Part shown: positions 8,978 to 16,906 of the stretch, in pieces
Layout of the letters: each line of letters begins with the position of its first letter
Numbering within the stretch: position 1 is the first letter of the stretch
Origin: Deltaproteobacteria bacterium
GTDB lineage: Bacteria > Myxococcota_A > Polyangia > Polyangiales > Polyangiaceae
Direction of reading: 5' to 3'
DNA length: 52,234 nt
NCBI GenBank assembly: GCA_003235365.1
Contig: QJWJ01000051.1
Coordinates: 1 to 52,234 of the forward strand
Made by a program: the position numbers and the translations under genes
Notes under the pieces: model-generated
What the model saw: the letters and a program-made list of their open reading frames with translations, nothing else
Told to the model about the DNA's origin: nothing
Databases searched by the model: none

Positions 8978-9358
8978 TTCGGCTTCGGCACTGATGGAAA
9001 TCTCACGACGCGTTTGATCACTTTCTTCGAGCGCCCCTTCGAACACTACGACGGATCTGGACGCTACCGAGCAATGGAACTCGACCTGCCAATCGACGCT
9101 ACTGGCCAGTTGCTCCGCTACGACCGCAGTTTCGACGGTCAGGAGCAACTGGCCGCAAACCTGGCCGACATGCCCGAAGTACGGCCTGCCTGGCGCGACA
9201 CTGGTCGAGCTATGCGTTGGGCCTCGACGTGGCCCAGGTCGACCGCGTCGCGGCCGCTTCCCGCTGCGATGACGCGGACGCCGGAGGGTCAATCCTCGAT
9301 GCGCTGGCCAACTACGCTGCGAGCGATCCCTTCATCCGGCGAGTACCCACGCAGTGAG
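8978..9358 (+). pseudogene. C-terminal remnant of a DUF1592/DUF1588-type cytochrome, frameshifted
   Basis: Two adjoining frames together read like the C-terminal end of the planctomycete/myxobacterial DUF1592-DUF1588-DUF1585 cytochrome family. The first (from about 9014) gives FEHYDGSGRYR, DLPIDATGQLL and ELAANLADMPEVR. The second, in another frame from about 9180, gives ACLARHWSSYALGL and ends with DALANYAASDPFIRR before a TGA at about 9356-9358. The sense is restored by adding one base near 9182, so a single-base deletion is likely. The haem-binding and N-terminal parts, normally several hundred residues, are absent. It begins within 25-60 bases of the kinase stop codon, which suggests a decayed gene or a rearrangement scar. 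Confidence 0.6.
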
Positions 9359-9392
9359 CCTCAGCTGCTCGTCGCTTCCCGTTTCAGCGATC

Positions 9393-9422
9393 CACGGCAC
9401 ACGCAGCTCGCCGCGTGCCGTG
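9393..9422. terminator. hairpin between convergent genes
   Basis: The arms CACGGCACACG and CGCGTGCCGTG pair at 10 of 11 positions around an 8-base loop. It lies just after the stop codon of the tandem-receiver gene on the minus strand. There is no T-run on either side, so it is only a likely terminator. Confidence 0.45.
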
Positions 9423-9433
9423 CGCTCGCTCAA

Positions 9434-10345
9434 CTACGAAGCAGCGCGACGCGCCCCACGCTGGCGCAAGCACGCCCGAATCGCCCGCGCCACCTCTTCC
9501 ATGTCGACTGGCGCGCGCAACACGGGACTGGCGATGCGAGCCCCAAACCGTTTCATGGTTTCTTCGCTGTCTTTGTCACAGAAGTAGACGAATCGGCTGA
9601 CCCAACCAGGATCGACCTCGACGGCTCGGTCGAGGAGTTCACGCCCGCTGGTGTCTCCCAGTTGGACGTTGGAGACGACGACGTCCGGAGGATCGGAGCT
9701 CATCAGCATCCGCACGGCGTGTCCAATCGACAGCGCGAACTCGAACGTCATCCCTTCGTGCTGAAGCCCGCGCCGAAAGCTCGAAAGCACCAACATGTCG
9801 GTGTCGACGAGCAATACCACTGGTGCTTGATTGGCGTGCGTCCCGCTGTGACTGGGGTAACTGGCCGGATCGCCGGAATTCGGACCATGGGTATCGGAAC
9901 TCGAAGACGACATTGCCCCACCACTGGGCTGCGCAGCTGCTCGAGTGTCGCTGCTCGCGTGCTCTCGCAACGATGCGCGCCGCAACCAAGTGTTCACCTC
10001 TCGGACAAGCCCACTGACGCTGTTGGACTTGCGGATGTATCCGTGCGCTCCAGACGTCGCAGCCTTCGTACGCAGTGCCTCCTCCGGCAAACTCGAATGC
10101 AGCAACACGATCGACTGGCTATTTGGATGGGCTGTCCCGAAACAGCGAACGAGGGTGTCGCCACCAACGCCGGGCATCGTCACGTCCACCAACACCAGGT
10201 CCGGTGATTCCTGCAACATCAACGCGACGCAGCCTGAGGCTCGATTGCGGGTGATCACTCTGTAACCCGCTTCCTGTAGAGCGTTGCCGACCACCTCCAA
10301 GACGATCTCACTATCGTCCACCACCATCACCGTCTGCTTACGCAT
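9434..10345 (-). CDS. tandem receiver-domain protein, second receiver degenerate
   Basis: A 303-residue protein with two response-regulator receiver domains and no output domain. Receiver 1 (about residues 5-120) is complete, with VMVVDDSE, the phospho-acceptor Asp in LVLVDVTMPG, and Lys in GYIRKS. A Ser/Gly/Thr-rich linker joins it to receiver 2 (about 175-295). There the acceptor position is Asn (VVVSNVQLG) and the conserved Lys is Arg (PVLRAPVD), so it probably cannot be phosphorylated in the normal way and may serve for binding. The ATG at 10345 is preferred over the GTG at 10354. It is divergent from the chemosensory operon, so it may work with the CheA encoded there, but this is inference. 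Confidence 0.85.
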   Translation of the reverse strand: MRKQTVMVVDDSEIVLEVVGNALQEAGYRVITRNRASGCVALMLQESPDLVLVDVTMPGVGGDTLVRCFGTAHPNSQSIVLLHSSLPEEALRTKAATSGAHGYIRKSNSVSGLVREVNTWLRRASLREHASSDTRAAAQPSGGAMSSSSSDTHGPNSGDPASYPSHSGTHANQAPVVLLVDTDMLVLSSFRRGLQHEGMTFEFALSIGHAVRMLMSSDPPDVVVSNVQLGDTSGRELLDRAVEVDPGWVSRFVYFCDKDSEETMKRFGARIASPVLRAPVDMEEVARAIRACLRQRGARRAAS

Positions 10346-10589
10346 ATGCCCCACTGTTCACTGCTGACGCTCGTCTAGCAGCATACGCTCGTGTCGTCTC
10401 GAATCCATGCACCCGCAGCACGGATGTGGGAGCAGCGCCTACTGCGGATCGACTCCATGTGCGTCGGAATCTCATCTTCTTAAGGTCGTCACGATTGGGC
10501 AACTTTCACTTGCCAGTTACCAAGCGATGGCCCACTACTGTTCACGGCTTGCGGGACCGATTGCGTTAGGGGTTTTGGGGCAAGAAGTC

Positions 10590-11042
10590 ATGAACGTAGC
10601 GTTGATGCCAGTCAGGCTGGAAGATACTTGGGTGGCGCTGGAGGCTAGCGCGGTGAGCGAAGTGCTTGGTCCGCAAACGTGTTTGATGGTGCCACGCTCA
10701 TCACCTCACCTACCCGGTGTTTGCGCCTGGCGCGGGCGAGCAATTCCAGTGTTGGAGCTTGCCGCCTTGCTTGGAATCAGCCGCAGCGATCACGCAACAT
10801 TCGAGCGAACACTCGTCGTCAGTCATCAACAGAATACCGTTGCGATGCCCGTCGCTGAAGCACGCGCCGTGCTGTTCTTGCCTCAGAGCGAGCTGCGCCA
10901 AGTGCACGCAACGAGCGTGAGATTCGCGCGCGCAGAAGTCGATTGGGAGCAACGCGTCGTGGCCGTGCTCGATCTCGACGCGCTGTTCGGCGAGCTCGTT
11001 TCCGGCAGCGAGTCACGCGGGCGATTCGGAGTCGATGCATGA
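10590..11042 (+). CDS. cheW: CheW-like coupling protein, first copy
   Basis: A 150-residue CheW-fold protein, the adaptor that links chemoreceptors to the CheA kinase. Fold signatures are VRLEDTWVALEASAVSEVLG, the LPGVCAWRGRAIPVLELAALLG core, and FARAEVDWEQRVVAVLDLDALFGEL at the end. The open frame extends 60 codons further upstream, but that part lacks any domain and the ATG at 10590 matches the usual length. It is the first gene of the chemosensory run. Its sequence is rather divergent from the second CheW copy 300 bases downstream. Confidence 0.85.
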   Translation: MNVALMPVRLEDTWVALEASAVSEVLGPQTCLMVPRSSPHLPGVCAWRGRAIPVLELAALLGISRSDHATFERTLVVSHQQNTVAMPVAEARAVLFLPQSELRQVHATSVRFARAEVDWEQRVVAVLDLDALFGELVSGSESRGRFGVDA

Positions 11043-11345
11043 CGCCAGGAGCGTCGCTCCTTCGAAGAATCTCCTACGCAACCGGCGAGGCGCGGGTCGA
11101 CCATCTCTCGAGCCAACGCGTACTCGACGGGACGACTCCGCTCCCCATTGCCCACACGCGCCGCCATCAGTATCCGGGCGTCCCACGACGACCATCACTC
11201 GCGCCAAAATTGCGCGCTGCAACGTCATCGCCGCAGCGCGACAACATCCAACGAGTAAACCTAAGAGGAGTTCCGTCCGTCAATCCGGTCGTGGGTCGAT
11301 GTCCCAACGTAGTCCCGAGGAACGGGAGTTAGCGGAGCGTTCGCA
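11043..11345 (+). other. spacer between the two cheW genes
   Basis: This 300-base spacer is unusually long for an otherwise tight operon. An ATG overlapping the first cheW stop codon (ATGA, 11039-11042) opens a 97-codon frame to 11332, but the translation is Arg/Pro-rich and shows no domain. A good ribosome-binding sequence, AAGAGGAG, occurs at about 11262-11269. A frame from an ATG at 11299 reads SPEERELAERSQ before running into the second cheW in the wrong frame, so the second cheW might once have begun further upstream. Nothing here is called as a gene. Confidence 0.3.
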
Positions 11346-11786
11346 GTGTCGGCTGTTGATTGTATCGAGCTGCTGGTTCTTTCGGCTGGAACGTGTGCCG
11401 TCGCGTTCGACATCCGCGACGTGTTGCTCGTGCTCTCGCCAAAGGAATCGCCCTTCGACGAGCACGTCGATCTCCGAGAACTGATGGGCTTCGACCCCCA
11501 AGCAGTTGAGGGTGAACACGAAACCGAACGCGTACTCGTCGTTCGCGGCAGCAGCGGTCAGGAGGGCATCTGGATTCGAGGCGAGCTCACGCTGCTACGT
11601 GTATCTCCGAGCGATGTCGTGCCGGTCCCCGAAACGCTCGGTGCCGACCACCCCTACCGCGGAGTACTCATCCGCAACCACCGCGCCGTCGCGTTGGTCC
11701 TCGAACCCCGACGAATCACCAATCCACTGGTGGCCAATGGCCCAGAGAGCAGTCTCGCGCTTGCGGCACCTCACCCCAACGGATGA
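11346..11786 (+). CDS. cheW: CheW-like coupling protein, second copy
   Basis: A 146-residue CheW-fold protein starting at a GTG. It reads like a divergent CheW: IELLVLSAGTCAVAFDIRDVLLVLS, a central acidic insertion, RVLVVRGSSGQEGIWIRGELTLLRVS and a C-terminal GVLIRNHRAVALVLEP strand. The start is uncertain because the N-terminus is short and a frame upstream (see the spacer entry) could have supplied more residues. It ends four bases before the receptor gene, so the two are almost certainly on one transcript. A role in docking the receptor to CheA follows from family and position. Confidence 0.75.
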   Translation: MSAVDCIELLVLSAGTCAVAFDIRDVLLVLSPKESPFDEHVDLRELMGFDPQAVEGEHETERVLVVRGSSGQEGIWIRGELTLLRVSPSDVVPVPETLGADHPYRGVLIRNHRAVALVLEPRRITNPLVANGPESSLALAAPHPNG

Positions 11787-11790
11787 CCGA

Positions 11791-13821
11791 ATGAAGACCC
11801 TGACGTTCAAGAGCATCGCGACCTTCGCAATCCTCGACCTGCTATTCAACCCCCTGGTGACGGCAGCGTACATCCAGCTGCTCGGTTTCACGGAACTCGA
11901 GCGCCCGTTTCTCGTCTTCGCGGCCGCGTGGATCGCGAAGGTTGGCGCGTGTGCTCTGTTCCTGTCTTCGAGGCTGCGGCCCGTCGACGCATACCTTTCG
12001 CGCCGGCAAGCGAAGACCCCGCAGCAGTTGCTGGCTTGCGACAACGCCTTGCAGAACCTCGCGAAGCATTTCGGACTGTTCTACGCGTTCACCTGGTCGC
12101 TGACCTACTTGCTCGGGTTCATCGCCATTCGTTGGGTATTCGGTGACCTCGAACTGGACCCACGCTCCACACGTGCCGTGGCGCTCGTGGTCGTTGCCGT
12201 GTGGTTCGGTGGTTTTGCTTTCGGATTTCCGCTGGTATCGATGCTCACGTCGGATGCCGCTGGCACTTGTTCCGTCGATGCACGCAACCTACGACTCAAC
12301 CTCGACCGCCCCCCAACCTCACTGCAATCACGCATCGGCGTCATCGCGCTGGCATTGGGATTGGGGCCGACACTGTGGATGACCGCGCTGGGGTACATGA
12401 AGCAAATCGATGCTCATCTCCGGCAAGGGGCCACGGAAGCGAGCTTGATCGCTTCGCAACTCGCTCACGAATACGACAACCCGGATGCGGAGTTCGAATG
12501 GCCGGCAGATGAACGTTGGGACACGACCACCGCCGTAGTCCGATACGATGGCACGACCGTTCGCAGCACGGACGGAAAGGAACTGGAGCTGACCCCCGCT
12601 GCTCTCGCTTGGCTCAGCGCCGATCACCCCGAGCCGAGTGCGCGCCTTCAACAGATGGACGCCCAGAGGGTAACGGCGTTCACGCGCATCGACGACAACC
12701 TGCGTGCCGTGGCCGTCGTCAACACCGGCGCGAATAGCCCGGGAGGCTTCATCCTCAGTGCAGTGATTTTTGCCGTCGTGGTCGGCCTGTGGGCGCCGCT
12801 TTGCGCGGTGGCTCTCGGTCGTTCCGTATCCGGGCCACTGCAACGCCTGACCGCGAGTGCCCGAGAAATCGTCGAAGAGGGGAAGCAGTCTCAGATGACG
12901 GCCCTGCCCGTCGCCAGAGATGACGAGGTTGGCGTGCTGTCCGAGCGCTTCAACGAGCTGATCGACATGATGCGAGACCTGAGCCAGGCAGCCGACGCGA
13001 TCGCGAGCGGTGACCTGCGCGTGAGCATCGATCGAAAGGGAGAACTGCCCGACGCCTTCCGCCACATGCTCGACAGCCTGCGCGCCATGGTGAGCGAAAT
13101 CCGAGAGACCTCAGTAACGCTAGCCAGCGCCGCCACTGAGATCTTCGCTGCGTCTCAAGAACAGGAGGCGGCTGCCACGCAGCAAAGTAGCGCCATGGAG
13201 GAGATCAGCCGTACGATGGATTCACTTTCCGAATCGGCTGCTCACGTTTCAGATGCCGTGCAAGGTGTACTTACGAACGCGGAGAAGACGCTGGACAACA
13301 CCGACTCCATGGTCAACCGAATCGGTCAGCTTTCGGGACACGCGGGAAGGATCGGCGAAATCCTCGACATCATCCGCGAGATCGCAGAGCGCAGCGATCT
13401 GCTGGCGCTCAACGGGTCACTGGAGGCGAGCAGAGCCGGCGAAGGTGGTCAAGGGTTCGCACTGGTCGCATCGGAGATGCGGCGATTGGCGGAGCGGGTC
13501 ACCGCGTCAGTCCACGACATCAAGAAACTGGTGACCGACATTCGCAGCTCCGGTTCGACGACCGTGATGGCGACCGAAGAAAGCCGACGGCTAGCGGAAG
13601 GAACCACTCAGGCGGCTCGCCAGATCACGTTCGTATCCCAACAACAGCGCAGCGGCACCGAACAAGTCTCGCAGAGCGTGAAGAACATCGCAGAGGTCGT
13701 CACCCAATCGGTCAGTGCTACCGCGCAGACGCGCACGTCGGCCGAAAGCTTGAAGTTTCAGGCAGACCGACTTGCGCAGCTGGTGCGCAAGTTCGAAGTG
13801 CAAGCTGCGGTGGCGGAATGA
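11791..13821 (+). CDS. methyl-accepting chemotaxis protein with six-helix N-terminus
   Basis: A 676-residue membrane receptor. The N-terminal 220 residues have about five hydrophobic segments, and another (GGFILSAVIFAVVVGLWAPL) precedes the HAMP linker at about 350-410. Between the last two membrane segments lies a periplasmic-looking domain of some 110 residues. The cytoplasmic coiled-coil signalling domain follows; its hairpin tip reads DLLALNGSLEASRAGEGGQGF and EMRRLAERV. In most receptors this is LLALNAAIEAARAGE, so Gly-Ser replaces Ala-Ala in the tip. No C-terminal CheR-docking pentapeptide is visible. It lies directly downstream of cheW and its stop overlaps the cheA start (ATGA). Confidence 0.9.
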   Translation: MKTLTFKSIATFAILDLLFNPLVTAAYIQLLGFTELERPFLVFAAAWIAKVGACALFLSSRLRPVDAYLSRRQAKTPQQLLACDNALQNLAKHFGLFYAFTWSLTYLLGFIAIRWVFGDLELDPRSTRAVALVVVAVWFGGFAFGFPLVSMLTSDAAGTCSVDARNLRLNLDRPPTSLQSRIGVIALALGLGPTLWMTALGYMKQIDAHLRQGATEASLIASQLAHEYDNPDAEFEWPADERWDTTTAVVRYDGTTVRSTDGKELELTPAALAWLSADHPEPSARLQQMDAQRVTAFTRIDDNLRAVAVVNTGANSPGGFILSAVIFAVVVGLWAPLCAVALGRSVSGPLQRLTASAREIVEEGKQSQMTALPVARDDEVGVLSERFNELIDMMRDLSQAADAIASGDLRVSIDRKGELPDAFRHMLDSLRAMVSEIRETSVTLASAATEIFAASQEQEAAATQQSSAMEEISRTMDSLSESAAHVSDAVQGVLTNAEKTLDNTDSMVNRIGQLSGHAGRIGEILDIIREIAERSDLLALNGSLEASRAGEGGQGFALVASEMRRLAERVTASVHDIKKLVTDIRSSGSTTVMATEESRRLAEGTTQAARQITFVSQQQRSGTEQVSQSVKNIAEVVTQSVSATAQTRTSAESLKFQADRLAQLVRKFEVQAAVAE

Positions 13822-15842
13822 GCACCCCGCGCGAAGGCCTCCTCGGTCGCTTTCGCGCCACGTTGCAGCAGCGCGCGAAAAACGTTCGCGCGATGTTCGA
13901 GGTTTTGGAGTTCATGCCCGGTGAACCGGAGGCGCTGCGCCAAGTGCTCGGTGAACTTCACACGCTCAAGGGCGAGGCCCGGATGTTGGGTCTGCTCGAA
14001 CTCGGCGAGCTCGCCCATGAACTCGAAGAAGTGGTCGAAACCGGCGCGTCGCTCGACTTCCCGACACTCAATCGGGTCGCCGAGTCGCTCAACGAGGCCC
14101 TCTCGGAGTCGAGCGCGGAAGTCGCTGAAGGACGCTTGTCAAAAGCTCGTCGGGTCCTCGCTGGGTCAGACACCGCGACATCGAAAGCGCCGGAGGCGAC
14201 CGCCACGGCTGCTCCAGGTGGCTCGCAGTCCGTTCCCGCCATCAAGCAGCCCGACGGGCGCGACGGCCAGCGCTGGGTCTCGGTGCAAGCAACGACCATC
14301 GACCGACTCTGCGACAGAATGAGTGAGCTTTCTGCAGCCTTCGGACTGCTTCAGGGTCAGCTGCGAGCAGACCGTTCCGAGGAGAATGGTCGAGGAACGC
14401 GCGTTGCGCTGGTCAATTCGCTGCTCCACTATCGGGAGCTGCTCGACTCGTGTGTGGACGCCACGTGGGATCTGCGGCTGATTACCCTCGAGCCGATGTT
14501 GCGGGAGCTTCAGCAGCACGCCCGGCTACTGTTGCGGCGGGAAGGCAAGTCGGCAGACGTCGTGGTGGAGTGCGGTGGCGTCCAGCTCGAGCGCGACGTC
14601 GTCGACCTGGTATGGGATAGCTTGTTGCACTTGGTGCGCAATGCGATCGCCCACGGGTTGGAGGAAGAAGGTCACCGTGGCGGCAAGCCCGCGCGCGGAA
14701 CACTGCTCTTGCGCGCCGAATCGGTGGGACCCAACGTGGTGATCAGCGTCCAAGACGACGGCCAGGGCATCGACCCGGCGCGCCTGCGAGCGGCAGCGCT
14801 CGAGCGCGGAACCATGACGGCGGCGCAAGTTGAGGCCCTCTCCGACACCGAAGCAGTAGAGCTGATCTACCGCCACGGCTTCAGCACGGAATCGACCGCC
14901 GACGACCTATCTGGAAGAGGGGTTGGGCTCGACGTGGTCAAGGCCCGGATCGAAAGTGTCGGCGGAGCGGTACGCGTCTCGACACGCATCGGCGAGGGCA
15001 CTCAATTCGAGCTGACCGTCCCTTTCGCGATCACCAAGGAGCAGGTGTTGGTCATCGAGCTCGGGCAGGCGAAGTACGGTATCCCCGCCCGAGTCGTTCG
15101 CTCGGTCGTCGGGAAGGAGACACTCCAATCCGTCAACGGGTCCAACGTGTTGAGATATGCCTCCTCACCGATTCCGTTGCGTTCTCTGGCTCAAGCCCTC
15201 GGAATGGGCGACGTCGGCGAGGAAGCCGCAGCGCTCGTGCTCGAGCTCGGAGGGAAGTTGTTCGCGGCGAAGGTACCAGGTGTGCTCGGAGAACACGAGC
15301 TCGTGAGACGCCCAGCCGAAGAACTGCTCGCCAGCACCGGCGTGGGGGCCAGCGCACTTCTCGATGACGGCCAGCTCGCGTTGTTGCTGGACTTGGGCTT
15401 TTTGGAACGGCGCCTCTCGCGAGTCCGCTCCGACGTCGCACCGGTCGCCAAGGTCGAAGTCGGCGTCGCGAAACAAAACCACGTGCTCGTGGTTGACGAC
15501 TCACCCGTCGTCACCGAGATGATCTCGGAACTGTTGACGACCAGCGGCATATCGGTCGAGGTCGCATCCGACGGCATCGCAGCGTTGGCGGCGATGGAGC
15601 GGCAGGCGCCGGACCTCGTTCTGAGCGACGTCGACATGCCACGCATGGACGGGATATCACTTCTCAAAGAAATCCGACAGAAAACCCAAACGTTGCCCGT
15701 GGTCATGTTGACCACACGCGGCTCGGTGGAGGACCGCCAACGCGCATCCAGTTTGGGGGCCAACGCTTACGTGCTTAAGTCGGGTTTTCAGAGTGACGTC
15801 TTGCTGGACGTGGTGAGTCGGTTTCTCAGCGTGAAACAATGA
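13818..15842 (+). CDS. cheA: CheA histidine kinase fused to a receiver domain
   Basis: A 674-residue hybrid kinase. The Hpt domain at the N-terminus carries the phospho-His in LHTLKGEARMLGL (His48). The ATPase domain has HLVRNAIAHGLE (N box), DDGQGIDPARL (G1) and SGRGVGLDVVKARI (G2). A CheW-like regulatory domain follows (FAITKEQVLVIELG to about residue 540). A complete receiver domain ends the protein, with VLVVDDSPVVTEM, Asp in LVLSDVDMPRMDG and Lys in AYVLKSG. No separate P2 domain is evident. No stand-alone cheY is in the operon, so the fused receiver or the tandem-receiver protein may take that place. It overlaps cheB by four bases. Confidence 0.95.
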   Translation: MSTPREGLLGRFRATLQQRAKNVRAMFEVLEFMPGEPEALRQVLGELHTLKGEARMLGLLELGELAHELEEVVETGASLDFPTLNRVAESLNEALSESSAEVAEGRLSKARRVLAGSDTATSKAPEATATAAPGGSQSVPAIKQPDGRDGQRWVSVQATTIDRLCDRMSELSAAFGLLQGQLRADRSEENGRGTRVALVNSLLHYRELLDSCVDATWDLRLITLEPMLRELQQHARLLLRREGKSADVVVECGGVQLERDVVDLVWDSLLHLVRNAIAHGLEEEGHRGGKPARGTLLLRAESVGPNVVISVQDDGQGIDPARLRAAALERGTMTAAQVEALSDTEAVELIYRHGFSTESTADDLSGRGVGLDVVKARIESVGGAVRVSTRIGEGTQFELTVPFAITKEQVLVIELGQAKYGIPARVVRSVVGKETLQSVNGSNVLRYASSPIPLRSLAQALGMGDVGEEAAALVLELGGKLFAAKVPGVLGEHELVRRPAEELLASTGVGASALLDDGQLALLLDLGFLERRLSRVRSDVAPVAKVEVGVAKQNHVLVVDDSPVVTEMISELLTTSGISVEVASDGIAALAAMERQAPDLVLSDVDMPRMDGISLLKEIRQKTQTLPVVMLTTRGSVEDRQRASSLGANAYVLKSGFQSDVLLDVVSRFLSVKQ

Positions 15843-16906
15843 AGCCCATACGAGCACTGGTTCTCGACGACTCGACGATCTGTCGGATCCGTCTCAAAGA
15901 CATCCTCGAGGTAGACCGTGACATCAAGGTCGTCGGCGAGGCAGGGAACGGAGATCGAGTCCTCGAACTGATAGAACGAACCAGCCCCAACGTGCTGCTC
16001 GTCGATCTCGAAATGCCGGGGACTGCCGGTCACGCCACCATCGAACGGGTCATGGCGAATCGACCACTGCCGATACTCGTGGTGACGGGCCTTCCTGAAG
16101 GCGCTCGCAAGGCGGAAGTCTTCGAGTCCATTCGTCGCGGCGCGCTCGAACTCGCCGCAAAGCCCATCGCGGGTGATTTCGCGGCAGAGCGGCGGCTCCG
16201 CGCACAGGTGCGCCAGTTGTCGACCGTCCCCGTCGTGCGTCACATCGCGGGCAAATTGACTCGACCGTCGTCCATCAAGCAATTGAAGCCGCCGACGATT
16301 GAACCGGATACGGGGCAAGTCGCTCCCCCATTGATCGCCGTCGGAGCTTCGGCGGGTGGGCCGATGGCCATGGCGACGACCCTCGCTGCGTTGGACCCCA
16401 AGTTCGGCGGAGCGGTCGCGGTCGTCCAACACTTGCCCAAAGGATTCGCCAAAGCCTTCGTCGAGTTTCTTGCTGGTCGGGTTCACATGCCAGTACGAAT
16501 GGTCGACGGCCCGGTGCACTTCGAGAGCGGTTGCATCTACGTGGCGCCCGACGACCAGCATCTCGCCATGGTCAGCTCGCGAACGTTGAACGTGGTCACG
16601 GACGCACCCGTCGAAGGGCACCGCCCGGCAGTCGACGTGCTGTTCCATTCCGTATCTCGATTCGCAGGTTTCCGCGCTGCGGGGGTGATCATGAGCGGCA
16701 TGGGAACCGACGGTGTCAACGGCCTCAAAGCGATGCGCTTGTCCGGAGCACTGACCGTCGCTCAAGACCAAGCCACCAGCGGAGTATTCGGAATGCCCGG
16801 AGCGGCCATCGAACGCGGCTCGGCGCAGCAGTCGCACCCGCCGCTGGAAATCGCCGCGGTGGTGACGAACTGGACTCATTCTCTGTTGGCCCGAGCCCCA
16901 CGGTGA
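15839..16906 (+). CDS. cheB: CheB chemoreceptor methylesterase
   Basis: A 355-residue two-domain enzyme that removes methyl groups from receptor glutamates. The N-terminal receiver has LVLDDST and the acceptor Asp in LLVDLEMPGTAG. The methylesterase domain has the catalytic triad Ser in GASAGGP, His in VVQHLPKGF and Asp in MSGMGTDGVNGL. The linker is longer than in E. coli CheB. The ATG overlaps the cheA stop (ATGA), and the stop overlaps the cheR GTG (GTGA), which indicates translational coupling. Confidence 0.94.
   Translation: MKPIRALVLDDSTICRIRLKDILEVDRDIKVVGEAGNGDRVLELIERTSPNVLLVDLEMPGTAGHATIERVMANRPLPILVVTGLPEGARKAEVFESIRRGALELAAKPIAGDFAAERRLRAQVRQLSTVPVVRHIAGKLTRPSSIKQLKPPTIEPDTGQVAPPLIAVGASAGGPMAMATTLAALDPKFGGAVAVVQHLPKGFAKAFVEFLAGRVHMPVRMVDGPVHFESGCIYVAPDDQHLAMVSSRTLNVVTDAPVEGHRPAVDVLFHSVSRFAGFRAAGVIMSGMGTDGVNGLKAMRLSGALTVAQDQATSGVFGMPGAAIERGSAQQSHPPLEIAAVVTNWTHSLLARAPR

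Noticed and set aside
9014..10207. A 397-codon plus-strand frame read as one gene
   Set aside because: Only its first 60 codons look like protein; the rest runs antisense to the tandem-receiver gene. It is split here into a pseudogene remnant and a shadow.
11035..11484. A 149-codon frame between and across the two cheW genes
   Set aside because: Overlaps the second cheW in another frame and lacks domain character, apart from a short stretch that could be a relic.
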